NCBI GenBank assembly: GCA_000231825.2
Contig: JH720298.1
Location: 749,885-813,884, forward strand
Source: Tetrahymena elliotti 4EA
Lineage: Eukaryota; Ciliophora; Oligohymenophorea; Hymenostomatida; Tetrahymenidae
Reading direction: 5' to 3'
DNA: 64,000 nucleotides
The translations under genes and the position numbers were made by a program. Below are positions 39,109 through 50,705 of this stretch, piece after piece. Positions within the stretch are counted from its first letter, which is position 1. Each line of letters begins with the position of its first letter. Below the pieces are notes generated by a model that did not search any database, was not told where the DNA came from, and saw only the letters and a program-made list of their open reading frames with translations.

Positions 39109-39840
39109 ATGGGCTGTTTCGTGCTTAAAAAATATTTTTTACAGTTTCTTGAAGGAAATGTATCAAACATAAAGTATATATTCGCTTGCGAGCATACTTC
39201 ACAAATATCTTAAAATCTAGTTTCATTTTTTTTGTTTGACTTAAATAGTATAAATAAGGATATCGATTCAATAAATAATCCTAAAACTAATTTAATCGCA
39301 GGATTAATTTCTGACTAATGTGATGGTTTTGCTGAGAAACTTAAAGATTATTTAAAACACTGTATTAATGAAAATATCTACATAAAAAATAATCAATATC
39401 TAGATGGATTTTCTAACATAATTGAGTCAAGTTAAGATTTTCTCAATTCAATTGATTCTAGCAGAGGTTATTCAAACTATTTTCCTAATAACTATAAAGA
39501 TTCCAAAGAACACACAGTAATAAATCTTGCAATGATTACAGATGGGTAAATCTATTTGAGCAAATCTGTTTCCAAATACAATGATTATGAAAATAAATGG
39601 TGTTATAAAATTAAAGATAAGCTAAATGAAGTTAATCTGAAAGATCTGAAAGATATGAGCTATGACCAGATATAAACTTTCTAACTATAAGTTGATAAGA
39701 TGAATTAGATAAATGAAATTATTTTAACAAGCAAGTCATGCCCAAATGAATTTTTAAATGGAGATATACGCAAAAAATATCCTTAACCAGCAACAAATAC
39801 GAAAAAAAGAAAGATATATCTCTTAAAAATAAAATTTTGA
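39109..39840 (+). CDS. FAC-family protein 1 (unknown, tandem array)
   Basis: A single exon of 243 codons, ATG 39109 to TGA 39838-39840. No known family recognised. Features shared with the three downstream copies: Phe-Ala-Cys at residues 25-27, an Ile-Tyr-x5-Tyr-Leu-Asp-Gly-Phe block at about 90-101 followed by an amphipathic helix with Gln-Asp-Phe, a Met-Ile-x-x-Gly-x-x-Tyr strand, an Asn-Lys-Trp motif, and a closing Leu-Lys-Ile-Lys-Phe. The protein is mixed alpha/beta in character with no signal peptide or TM segment, so probably cytosolic. Copy 2, 3 kb downstream, is very similar including flanking DNA. Function unknown. Confidence 0.85.
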
Positions 39841-40737
39841 AGAGAAATTTTTCATGCTTGTCTACTTGTAAATAACAGAATCTACATTCTAATCTAAATT
39901 ATCTAATTTTTAATCAGATATTCATTTTGTATTGGCAAAGAAATAAACAAAAATCATATATAATTTTATACAAATTTACTTGTAAATTTCTAATTTTTTA
40001 TTTTTTTTATGTGATAATAATTTTTTTTAAAAATCAACAATATCTTAATTAATATTTTTATTTATAAGGTTAAATAAAGTCATCCTTTTAGAAATTATTT
40101 TTAAAAAATTGAAGAGATGGTAGATTGGTAATCTATCCAGATTTTATTTTTTATATGAAATTTCTATTTTTTGAATTTAAGGATTGATTTGTTGAACCAC
40201 ATAATCAACTTACCTCCATATGGCATTTCTTATTGTAAAAGAATTTTTGATTTTTTAAAATAATTCTAATGTTTAATTTTTAATAACAATTTAAAATTTA
40301 AAACTAAATTAAGAAAAATCAAGAATTTAATTTAAAAAAACCTATGAAAAAACTTAAATTTTTTAAATCAGCTTTTAAATTTTTTCAAAGTGTTTCTTAA
40401 ATAAATATTTATTGTAAGTTGCAAAATATCATACTCCCCTATATAAAATTTTACAACATTCAATTATATTACATTTGTTCCAAATCATAATTATATATAA
40501 ATATACAATAAATCTGAAGGTTTTGCTATATTTATAGCTATATAATAATATGTAAAACAGATTTTATAATTTTCTATTTTTTTATTATTTTAGAGTTTTT
40601 TTCATTTTATATTCTTTGAGGCTTTGCTCTTGGAGATGTTGATGGAAATGAGTACTGGATTCTTTTCGTCAATGTTCAGCCTAATTATAGCCTAATTATG
40701 TGTGAGGCCTTGTTCTGTCCATTCAATCTTTTCCTGA
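39841..40737. other. spacer in the array
   Basis: The first 100 bp match the DNA after copy 2 (shared TTCTAATCTAAATTATCTAA), confirming a duplicated unit of about 3 kb. A short patch at 40600-40740 has coding-like composition on both strands but no supportable gene. Confidence 0.5.
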
Positions 40738-41243
40738 ATGCCTACCATAGGACTCTTCCTCATTCTTTATTGTTCCTCAATAATTACAACAAATCATAAT
40801 TAAGTTGATAATAAAGACAAAAATAAGAGGATCAAATAATAGTAGATAATATAATATGATTTGAGACAAGATTCTTTTGATCTGATAAAAAATACTTGGA
40901 GATTCAAGTAAACAAAAAATTTTACAATTTTAAAATTCTTGAGAATGCTACATTACACAAGTGCTAATATTGTGATTTTGAAGGTATTTTTGAATAAGTA
41001 TACAGACGCATTAAAAATTCTAACTCTGATAAATTTATTGAGAATCAAACAAATAACAGCATAAATTGTGATTCTTGTAATAAAATTTTAAAAAACATTA
41101 ACTACGAAATGTAGATAAGACAATGCAATATTAAATTTAAAATTATGCAAATTCTTAGAGAAATATAAAAGATATTGATTAAAAAATCAAATAAGGAAAA
41201 AAGACTGATTAAGATAAGCCTTATATTTAATACAAGATAATGA
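40738..41243 (+). pseudogene. secreted Cys-pair protein with an apparent frameshift
   Basis: ATG at 40738-40740 opens a strong signal peptide (Met-Pro-Thr-Ile-Gly, then Leu/Phe/Ile run, Cys-Ser-Ser). A polar Lys/Gln/Asp stretch follows. Near the six-A run at 40887-40892 the coding signal moves to another frame, which continues to TGA 41241-41243. That second frame carries Cys-Gln-Tyr-Cys and Cys-Asp-Ser-Cys pairs about 30 residues apart, a zinc-ribbon-like spacing, then a Lys/Ile-rich end. One base missing in the A run would explain it. The alternative, reading the first frame on to TGA 41176-41178, gives an unremarkable hydrophobic end. So this is a pseudogene, an assembly error or an unseen intron. 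It sits between copies 1 and 2 of the FAC array but is unrelated to them. Confidence 0.45.
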
Positions 41244-42117
41244 TTGAAAGTATTCAAAAATTCAACTTTAAAATAGTATAATTTTGATCATGATAATTAC
41301 TTAGAATAAATCTCTTATGAATAACTATTTAAAACACTAATAATATTGAAAAATATTTTTAAAATTAAGAAATAAAATGAGTTATAAAATAAATAACAAA
41401 AGAATGTAAATATTTTTTAGTTAAGTATTATTATTTAATCCAATATTAATGGTGAAAAAATCAAATAATTAATAAACTCTTTTAAATTTGCTTAAATGAA
41501 ATAATATTAGAAAATCATAATATTTATTATATTTTTATAACTTAAATTTATGGATTTTTCAATTCAAATACAATCAGTTACAAAAAAATTAATTTATTTA
41601 AATCAGTAAATTTTCATATAAAAATACTTCATCCCAAGTATGGAAGTATATTTTTAGGGGAATAACTCTTTTTCTGTAACCTTAGTAAAATCTTTTAAGA
41701 AGAACCAAGGAGTAGATTGAAGATGATAAAAAGAAAGAAATGGCCCAAGAGTATATAAGAAGGGACCTAACCTAAATAAAAAACTTTCATAGGACATTAA
41801 AAATTATTTTGAATTTCTTTTTTCTTTATAAAATAAATTAGAGTGAGCCATATAAAAATTGCAATCACTTTTATTTGTAATAAAAATTTTGCAAGCTTTG
41901 AGAATATTCATTTTAAATTGTTTAAAAGTTAAACAAACTAGAAAATAATTCTGGTTTTTTATTTCATAATTTGGGCTTTTAAAAGACAGTAAATATGAAT
42001 AATATCTTTTTACAAATTATTCTGAAACAAAAAAATCTAATATAAGTATTTTTAATTTAATTTATTTACAATTAAAAATTTTATAAATTGAAAATAAAGA
42101 TACTTACTTAGCTCAAA
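41244..42117. other. spacer upstream of FAC copy 2
   Basis: AT-rich; the last 300 bp resemble the sequence upstream of copy 1. No gene seen. Confidence 0.55.
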
Positions 42118-42834
42118 ATGGGTTGTTTAGTTTATCTAAAATATTTTTTACAGTTTCTATAAGGTAATGTATCAAATATAAAGTATGAATTCGCTTGCGA
42201 GCATGTATCACAAACATCTTAAAATTATGCTTCATTTTTTTTGTTTGATTTAAATAGCATTAATAAGGATATTGATTCAAAAAATAATCCTACAACTAAT
42301 ATAATTGCTGGATTGTTTTTTAGTTTTTGTGAAGGTTTTGCAGAGAAACTTAAAGATTATTTGAAACGCTGTATTAATGAAAACATTTACATAAAAAATA
42401 ATTAATATCTAGATGGATTTTCTAACATAATAGAGACGAGTTAAGATTTTCTTTTTTCACTTGATTCTATCTAAGATGATCATAACTATAAAAAAGACTC
42501 CACAGTAATAAATCTTGTAATGATTACAGATGGGTAAATCTATTTGAGCAAATCCTTCTCCAGATTAGAAAATTATGAAAATAAATGGTGTTTTAAAATA
42601 AAAGATAAGCTAAAAGAAGTTAATCTAAAAGATCTGAAAGACATGAGCTATTGCCAGAAATAGGTTTTTTAACTAAAAATCGATAAGATAAATTAGATAA
42701 ATGAAATTATTTTAACAAATAAAAATTGTAAAAATGAATTTTTAAATGTAGATCTACTCAAAAAATACCCTATTTCAACAAAAGTTACAGATACAAATAG
42801 AAATAGTGTATATCTCTTAAAAATAAAATTTTGA
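42118..42834 (+). CDS. FAC-family protein 2 (unknown, tandem array)
   Basis: A single exon of 238 codons, ATG 42118 to TGA 42832-42834. It is the closest relative of copy 1: same Met-Gly-Cys start, Lys-Tyr-Phe-Leu-Gln-Phe-Leu, Asn-Val-Ser-Asn-Ile-Lys-Tyr, Glu-Phe-Ala-Cys-Glu at 24-28, Lys-Leu-Lys-Asp-Tyr-Leu-Lys, Tyr-Leu-Asp-Gly-Phe-Ser-Asn-Ile-Ile and the same closing Leu-Lys-Ile-Lys-Phe. A short deletion relative to copy 1 lies near residue 120. Frame and motifs are intact, so both copies appear to be maintained as proteins. Function unknown. Confidence 0.85.
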
Positions 42835-43346
42835 AGATAAATAATTTATGTTTGCCTATTTGTAAATAAATACCTAAATAGAATCTAGATTCTAATCTAA
42901 ATTATCTAATTTTTGATCAGATATTTATTTTTTAATTTAGCGACAAAGAATTAAAAAAAAATCATATCTAACTTTCTACAAATTTACTTATTAATGTCTT
43001 ATTTTTTTATGCAATAATAATTGATCATCCTTTTAGAAATTTTTTTTTTAAAAGTTGAAGTATCCATTAAAGAGATGTAAAATCTTAATCCTAAAATATT
43101 TGTTTTTAATAATTTTTATTGACACATTAAGTCATCCCATAAATTTAAGTGTAAAAAAAATAAAATATTATTTCTAATTTATATTCTCAGCTTAAAGCTA
43201 AATATATGTGGTAATCAATTTTGTTGTTTGTTTGTTTAATTTGGATAATTTAGATAAATTAATTAATTAAATTGTAGAGGGATATTTATTTCAATTATAA
43301 TAATAAGAGTTAATGTTACTAATTAAATAACCTTTTTGAATTAGAA
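42835..43346. other. spacer in the array
   Basis: The first 100 bp repeat the sequence after copy 1. No gene or RNA seen. Confidence 0.55.
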
Positions 43347-44051
43347 ATGGATTGTTATGTTTTATAAAATCACTATCTCGAATTTATAGAAGGCAAAGTA
43401 TGTGATTCTAGCTATGAATTTGCTTGTGAATTATAAGAGCATAATATTAAATAATATTAGGTCTCTTATTTTACAATAGATTTAGATTAGATGTATGCTA
43501 ATAGTAAGGAGATATAATTATAAAAAAGCTAAAATATGATTGTAGGTATTATATTTCACTTTTAAGAACATATATCTACACAAATTAAAAATTTTATTTG
43601 CTCATGTCTGAAGGATAATATATACTTTTAAGAGGGTAAGTATATGGAAGGTTTTTCAAATTTGATCTTAGCAACTTAAGACTTTTTTAAATCTTCTGAA
43701 TCTCAATTTTCCTAAAAGTTAATAGACTATCATATGGTTAACTTAATGCTGAAAATAGGTGAAAATATGTATGTTACTAAATCATTTAGTTAAGATTATT
43801 AACTCAAAAATAAATGGATTGCAAAATTTGGCAGCAAATTTGAAAATATTAGAGAACACCCTGATATTTTGATAGAACATTAAAACTTCTATTAAATTAA
43901 CAAAAACTATGTTCGATAAATGAAAGAAATTATTTTGAGTAGCAATTAGTCTGATAGCGATTTGATTATTGATGATATCAGAACTAAATATCCAAGGCAA
44001 GCAGTAAATGACATAGCATTTCATACTTTTTTTCTTAAAATTAAATTTTGA
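43347..44051 (+). CDS. FAC-family protein 3 (unknown, tandem array)
   Basis: A single exon of 234 codons, ATG 43347 to TGA 44049-44051. More diverged than copies 1 and 2 but colinear: Met-Asp-Cys start, Leu-Glu-Phe-Ile-Glu-Gly-Lys-Val, Glu-Phe-Ala-Cys-Glu at 24-28, Ile-Tyr-Phe-Gln-Glu-Gly-Lys-Tyr-Met-Glu-Gly-Phe-Ser-Asn-Leu, Gln-Asp-Phe-Phe, Asn-Lys-Trp-Ile-Ala-Lys and the closing Leu-Lys-Ile-Lys-Phe. Conservation of these scattered positions against strong overall divergence argues for a real fold under selection. Confidence 0.85.
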
Positions 44052-45398
44052 ATGTGGGTCGGTCAATCAATCAGTCTGCTTTGCTTGCTTAAACTTAGTT
44101 TTATTCAATAGTAAGTAATGTTTTATTTTGATATACTTTTTAACAAATACTTTATTATCAATTCTTGAAGTGACATGTATTTTCTTTTAAAAAAATCTTA
44201 AAAATATGCAAACAAATTATTTATTTATTTAATTATTTCTACTTATGTTGAAGCCTATCAGAAACTTGATTAAAATATTATTTTTTACTAAAAACTTTAC
44301 ACCTTAATTAAATAGATAATTTTTTTCATATTGTTTTCATAATAAGACAATTATAATTTATGTTTTCAAATTCTTAATTGATATTGTTTATTTATGTTAT
44401 TTATTTCTTTTTAATATAAGAGCTATCTCTATATTGAATTGAATTAAATTTAATAATATCTCTATCAATCAATTAATTTTTCTGAATTGACATTTAACAT
44501 AGATATCTAATTAAGTTCTACTTCTATGTATTCTCATATTATAATAATTAATTTTTAAAAAATTATTCAGTAAATTTGATTTTTATGAAAATATTAAACC
44601 ATCGAATATTCTATCTCCATCAAAATAAAATTGAGGAGGGTCAAAAAATTTTGATTATTTTTGTAAAAACATTTTTATTGAAAACATTATACTGGGTAAA
44701 ACAAAAATAATTATTATTTAAAAATTAGTACATGCCCTGATTACTTTTTTTTAAAGATATATTTTTCCCAGTAAATAAAAATAAAACATAATATTGTAAA
44801 CAAAAAATTCTATTAAATTAAATCAAGTTATTTATTTATTTAGTTGTTCTACTTATATTGAAATTCATCAGAAATCTGATTAAAATATGGTTTTTTGTTA
44901 AAAACTTTACACCTTAATTAAATAGGTAATGCTTTTCATAAAATTTTCATAAAAATAAATTAAAATTTATTTTTTAAAATTCTTAGTTTAGTTGACAAAT
45001 TGCTATTGTTTATTTGTATTATTTTATTTCTTTATAATATCAAAGCCATCTCTATTTTGAATTTAATTAAATTTAGTAATATCTCAATCAATCAATCTAT
45101 CCATTTTTCTGAATTGACAATAAATATAGATATCTTCTTAAGTTCTATTTCTATGTATTCTCATATTGTAATCATTAAATAAAAAAATTATTCATAGTCA
45201 ATTTGACTGAAGAAATAATCGATTATAATTTAAAATAATAAGTTTTTTAACATCAATTGTTCATTTATCTAGTTTTTAATTATTTTGGATCATATTTAAC
45301 GAATAATTAGATTTTTGATATAGAAAAGTTATTTCCTGATAATTGCTAATACATAAAAATAAATAATAATTAGAGTGTGAGTAAAAAATATAAAAGAA
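44052..45398. other. spacer containing a duplicated block
   Basis: AT-rich spacer between FAC copies 3 and 4. Its main content is two colinear copies of an approximately 350-bp non-coding block (next entry). Confidence 0.65.
44216..45193. repeat. direct duplication of an approximately 350-bp non-coding block
   Basis: Copies at about 44216-44567 and 44828-45193 share long matches, for example AAAACTTTACACCTTAATTA, TTTTTCTGAATTGACA and CTATGTATTCTCATATT, at roughly 75-80 % identity by eye. Lying between FAC copies 3 and 4, it records another round of unequal duplication in this array. Confidence 0.8.
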
Positions 45399-46184
45399 AT
45401 GTATAATATTGGACATGATATCTACTATCTAGATTATTAATTTAAAGAAACAGACCAAGTGAAATGCGAATTTGCTTGTCAAACTAGAATTAAGAATGTC
45501 TAAAAAATTTGCTCATACTTTGTGATTGAATTTCCTTCTGAAGATATATCTAATAATGATTAAAAAATCAAAGATTAAAATAACCATGAAAACAACTTAA
45601 AAAAAAACTTAATAGCTTTCCTTTTTTACTCTAATTTCGAGAATTTCAATGAATACTTAAAGCAGATTGTTTACTAATCATTAACAACATCAATTTATTT
45701 TAAAAATAGGCAGTACTTTGAAGCTTTTGAAAGCTGCTTAGATATGTTATAAAATAGCTTTTAAAATAGTGAATTGATTAATTATATGTTATTCTGCCAA
45801 TAAAAAACATAAAAAAGCTTGCTTTTCAATCTTTAGCAATAACTAGTATCTATTAATGCTATTATGAGGCTTTAAGATGATTATTATTTCTCAAAATCTC
45901 TCAAAAATTATGATAAAATTGAAAACATGCTCTACATACAAAGATAAGGATTTCCATCTGTAAAGTAGCTTATCCCAAAAACTGATTTTGAAAATTATAG
46001 TGAATATTGTTTTAAAATAAAATAAAACATCATATAACCTGATGATATTTTGATACTTACTGATTCACTAACTCTATCCTTTCAAAAAATTTTTAGCAAA
46101 AATTTAAAATCATAATATCCTCTTGATCCTAAAAAAGTCAGATTTGGAAATTTTATGCATCTCTTAAAAATTCAAGTTAAATGA
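45399..46184 (+). CDS. FAC-family protein 4 (unknown, most diverged copy)
   Basis: A single exon of 261 codons, ATG 45399 to TGA 46182-46184. It keeps Glu-Phe-Ala-Cys at 24-27 (Gln follows instead of Glu) and an Ile-Tyr-Phe-Lys-Asn-Arg-Gln-Tyr-Phe-Glu-Ala-Phe block in place of the Tyr-Leu-Asp-Gly-Phe motif. It also keeps a Leu-Gln-Asn-Ser-Phe helix, a Tyr-Cys-Phe-Lys-Ile-Lys strand and a closing Leu-Leu-Lys-Ile-Gln-Val-Lys. The middle is longer by about 25 residues. Membership rests on colinear motifs, not on high identity. Function unknown. Confidence 0.8.
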
Positions 46185-47165
46185 ATTAAAATAAGCACAA
46201 AAATAAAACCAAATATTAATATCTTAAATCTTCAAATAAAATCTACTTTGGAGAAAATTTTATTTTATCTTTATTTAATAGAGAAAGAATCAATATTTAA
46301 AATAGTTAATAAAAATAAATATTTTTTATATAAATCTCAAACTTTGTTTGAATACTCATTTACATTTTAAATAATTATTTCATAACTTAAGATATTGTTA
46401 TTTTTTATCTTTATTTTTAGAGTTGGAAATAGTAGTTAAAATTATTCATTAGCACTAATTATTGATTCAGTATTTTAGAGTATTTTTTGAATAATAAATA
46501 GTTAAATATTTATTTGATTTTTTCTACCTTTTTTAATTTATTTCCATAGGTATCAATTAATTACAAAGTTATTTTTAAGCCAATCTTATCTCTTTTTAAA
46601 TCACTTAAAAATACTTTTTTACTATCTTTTCGTTTTCAACAAATGCTTCTTTGAAGGATTATTTTTAATTTTTCAAAAGAATTTTTGAATTAATTAATAT
46701 GAGAAAAATATAAGAAATAGAATGAAAAGAAGATTAAATAAATTTTGGAAAATGAAAAATATTTAACTAAGAGAAGAATGTATGTACCTACCTACCAAAC
46801 AAAACAGATAATTTATTAAATTATGAGAAAAAACTAGTAGTAAAATGATAAAGCACTTCAAAAATAATTAAGAATTGTTTTATTATTTTAAATACAAGTT
46901 TAGAATTTAATTGTCGATAATAAATCAATTATTATTTTTAATTCTAACAACTTTTAAAGCAACTTCTTACTTATTATTTAGTTGAAATTAAAGATTTTTA
47001 TTTGCATTGAATTGGTATTAGTGGAAGTTTGTAATAAACCATTCATTAAAGCATTTACTATATTTTATTAAAATTTAAAAAGGCATCTATCTATTTATTC
47101 AACTTAAAAGATATTTATAGATCTTTCTCAAAGTAAATTGTTAATTATTAAACAGCTAAATAAAA
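46185..47165. other. AT-rich spacer
   Basis: Between FAC copy 4 and the acid phosphatase gene. No coding or RNA feature seen. Confidence 0.6.
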
Positions 47166-48470
47166 ATGAATGTATAGAAGCTTAAGTACTTTTTTTGTTA
47201 GAGTGAATCATTAAGCTAACATAAATTAATCTTTGCATACTAATTAGTTAGACACGGACACAGATATTGCATGAAAGGATATTATTTAAGAGGCCATCCA
47301 TATTATGAATAATAACTTAAGTTTAAAGGCCATCTAACTCATGTTGGAATGGTCTAGTAAAAAAGATTAGGATAATTAATTAGAGAAGAATACATAAATC
47401 AAAAAAAGCTCTTAGGAGATAAATATGAAGTAAATGAAATATCTATTTATTCATCTAATTCAAGTAGATGCCTGCAAAGCGCTAACTCTTTTATGTAAGG
47501 ATTGTATCCTGAAGAATCAGTATTAATTGATTATCATAAAATTTAAAACGATTTATTAGAACCTCCTTATTTTAATGATAACTCGAATGATCCAAGCAAA
47601 GAAGTTTAATAAAAAATTTAATCTAGAATAAACGACTTAAAAATGTACCCTTTTCCAATTAGAAACTTTGGAATTGATGACCATATTTTAAATCCAACGT
47701 TACCCAATAAAAAAAATATAATTGATGAATAAAAAAAATAAAGTAAATAACTTGTTCTAGAAGAGATTTTGTAATTTGAAAAGGAGTTAAAGGAAATCAA
47801 AAATAAGATAGGATTATAAGAAGATTTTAATCATTTAGATGCCTCATCAATGTTTGATATAACTCTAAGTTAAAAATATTTAGGGATCAGCTATAGTTTA
47901 AATGAATTTTAGTATAATTTACTTAATTACCTTAAAGCATTTCAAAAATTACATGCATAATACACTCAGTATTATAGCAGAGTAACAATAAGTCATTTTC
48001 TTAATTATTTACTGAAGATCATAGAATTGAAGATTCAATAATAATTAACCATGAATATGATATTTGGATTTACTCATGATAGCAGAATAGTTCCTCTTTT
48101 ATTACTATTTGACTTGATTAATTTGAAGGAGTAAAAATATGGGTTATTTAATAACACAAATAAAACCTTTGAGTAATATCCTCCTTATTGTGCTAATTTT
48201 ATATTTGAGCTTTACTAAAAGAAATGTACAGAAAATAATTTATTTAATGATGAAAGATTAAGAAACAATAAAGACTTATATAGTGTAGGAATAAAGTATA
48301 ATGGAAAATATATTAAAATTCCAAATCATGATTCAAATTTCATGGATATAAACAAATTTTAATCTTTCATCTAAAGAAATACAATTTCTGATCAAGAATT
48401 TAATTAATTTACTGGCTCTAACATCTAAATTTAATCGTTCCTAGAATCTTTTGTTTCGAATAAAAAGTGA
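47166..48470 (+). CDS. histidine acid phosphatase superfamily protein
   Basis: A single exon of 434 codons, ATG 47166 to TGA 48468-48470, with many TAA/TAG glutamines. Catalytic motif Leu-Val-Arg-His-Gly-His-Arg lies at residues 27-33; His30 should be the phospho-acceptor. Gly-His-Leu-Thr-His-Val-Gly-Met-Val-Gln follows at about residue 55, then Ser-Ser-Arg-Cys-Leu-Gln-Ser-Ala (family: Asp-Arg-Thr-x-x-Ser-Ala). Thr-His-Asp-Ser at 303-306 supplies the proton-donor His-Asp pair. The layout is that of branch-2 histidine phosphatases such as lysosomal or secreted acid phosphatase. It differs in having no clear signal peptide: the first 26 residues are polar, so an N-terminal exon may be missed or the enzyme is cytosolic. 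The substrate is not predictable. Confidence 0.85.
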
Positions 48471-49065
48471 TTCAGATAAAAGAATCTTTAAAAGTAAAAT
48501 AAGTAAATAATAAATCTTAAATAAATATTTACGTGTAGACTAGCTAAATTATGATTAAATTACTAATTTTGAATTAATTTTTTTTGTATTAAATTTAATC
48601 TAACTTATTTCAATTTATATTTCAAATTAATAATCTTAGATGATGCTTTAATAAATTTCTATGATAATAATAATAGTGAAAGAATAAAAACTAATTTATT
48701 TAGATCTTAAGAATAATCTTTATATTAATAGTTTTGAAACTTATTAGTCATTTATAATTTCATGTTTTAGATTTAAAGCAACACGCTTGAAGTTATTTGC
48801 TAGTTGGTTTTATTTTTTAGCTTTACTTAAAGAAGACAGTTAATTAAATGCTTAGTAAAAAGAAAAAAATTAGCATTCAAACATAAATAAATATTAATAA
48901 AAAATATTTTATAAACTCAAATCCTTATTGTAGATTTTTGTAAATTTAGATTGAGATATTAATTTGAATGATGCAAATGCAAATAAAACTTCAATAAAAT
49001 ACAAAATATATAAAATACAATAATGAAAATAATAAAATACTAAATTTCTTTTTTGTGATGATAAT
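48471..49065. other. AT-rich spacer between convergent genes
   Basis: Separates the phosphatase 3' end and the B-box/propeller gene's 3' end. No feature supported. Confidence 0.55.
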
Positions 49066-50705
49066 TCAAATGTTTATGGATAGGATATCTATTTTACCTC
49101 TATCTGAGATAATGACTAAGGAGTTTTAAATGAAATAAAGACCAATAACTCTCTGAGTTAAGAATGAAGAGATACTTATTTAATGTACTACTTTATCTTG
49201 GATAAGATCATAAATGATGATAAAATCTATTTCTTTAAGAAATAAAAACCTATTTCTGTAAATCTATGAATCATGGAAGAGTTCCCACTCAAAAGAATAT
49301 TTATTAAGCAAAGTATTTTTAAATGGATTGAGCTTATACAATCTCAAATCTCCAAATCCGCAAATAAAAGATAGAGAATTCACTTTGATAAGCTCTAAAA
49401 CGTAATTTTCTAATTCAATATCTGGATATTATGTAAATTATTTTAAAACTTTCCTTGAAGACAAGTCAATCATACTCACTCTTCCACTTTCAAAGTCTTC
49501 TATTTGGCCAACTTTTTTTAAACAAACAAGTAAATAAAGTAATTTTTCAAAAAAAAGAAAAAGTAATTCAGAAATTGAATAAATAAATTACCTAGTAAAA
49601 TATTTGGTTGAAGAAGCTGTAAAGAAATAACAATTTCATTTAATTCTGTCTTGAATTGAAAAACTAATTTTTTTGTGTGAAGGTTAAAAACAAATATTTC
49701 TCCAAGTGTTGAGCCTAAATACATGAGATTCTTTTATATGAAACAAGAGGAAATGCAAAAATTGAAATTGAATACTTTTTGCATTGAATAATCATATATA
49801 GATCTTAATTCAATAGTGCTTTGTCCTTTGTTGAAATAATAAAATAATCCTTTTTCTTGCTAAACCTTGTTGATTTCAACATCGAATCCAGATCTCAATT
49901 TAATAAATGAAAAGGAGTTTTTTACGGTTTAGGTTTATACATCAATGAGTTTTACTGATCCCTAATTAGCTATTAAAATACTTTTGAAGTCTATTTAGCA
50001 AAAACATTTCTTTCCAATGAGAAATGAGAGACTATTCTACCTTTGTAAACCAAGATTGGCTTGCTTTTAAACAATATCAATTGTGTTTATCTTTTTAGGA
50101 GAGTTAATTAAATAATTCGCGTTCTAAAACGTTTAAGTAAGATCATTGAAGTAATGTTCTTCAGAAATAATTTTGTCAACAGCTTTCATTAAAGTTTAAA
50201 GTTCCTGTTAAGTATTCTAAATAATTTTATCAATTCCTAATTTTCCATTATACATATATATTAATCTCTACATGTCAAACTAACCAATTTTTTAATCATC
50301 TTTCTGAGCTAATTCCTAATTTTCTTGCTAATTTAGGATTCTTTCGAAACTCTCAAGAGTTTTTAAAGCACACTTCTTTTCTCTATTAAAATCCTAGCAC
50401 AATCTTCTAAATTAGCTTTAAATTGTATTCTACTATTTGAGGAGATACTATGTAACTGTTTCAATTTATTTTTAGATTTGGTCTTTTATAGTTTATTAAT
50501 AGTGATTGATATTAATATCTGTGTTTATAGTGTTATAAAGAGAGTCAATAAAAACCTAATACTCAACAACATCATGACTTTTATGCTTCCCATTTAAGAC
50601 GCACTAAGAGCAAATAAGCTCAAAATCTTTATCCTAAACATAACATTAAGGATTCAAGCAAATAAACTCACATTTTCTTTTATGTGATATGCAAATTGAA
50701 TTCAT
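49066..50705 (-). CDS. B-box zinc finger, coiled coil and beta-propeller-like protein
   Basis: Two exons, 49592-50705 and 49066-49511, split by an 80-bp intron, give 519 residues. The N-terminus is a B-box: Cys5-x2-His8, Cys12, Cys16, Cys21, Cys32-x2-Cys35, His41-x2-His44. Residues about 55-200 are a Gln/Glu/Lys-rich coiled coil. From about 225 to the end there are repeated beta-strand units of WD-like form, for example Leu-Gly-Ser-Thr-Leu-Gly-Glu-Ile-Phe-Val-Phe-Asn-Leu and Gly-Arg-Val-Ser-Met-Ile-Asp-Leu. This B-box/coiled-coil/propeller order is TRIM-like but lacks a RING, so ligase activity is not implied. A scaffold role is inference. Confidence 0.88.

Noticed and set aside
40602..40763. 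Minus-strand 53-codon open frame
   Set aside because: Reads plausibly but overlaps the start of the plus-strand signal-peptide gene, and the plus strand is equally open; no family mark decides for it.
48800..49270. Plus-strand protein-like fragments with several TGA codons, resembling a pseudogene
   Set aside because: They are antisense to the 3' end of the B-box/propeller gene, whose minus-strand frame is intact to TGA at 49066 and continues its propeller-like strands.
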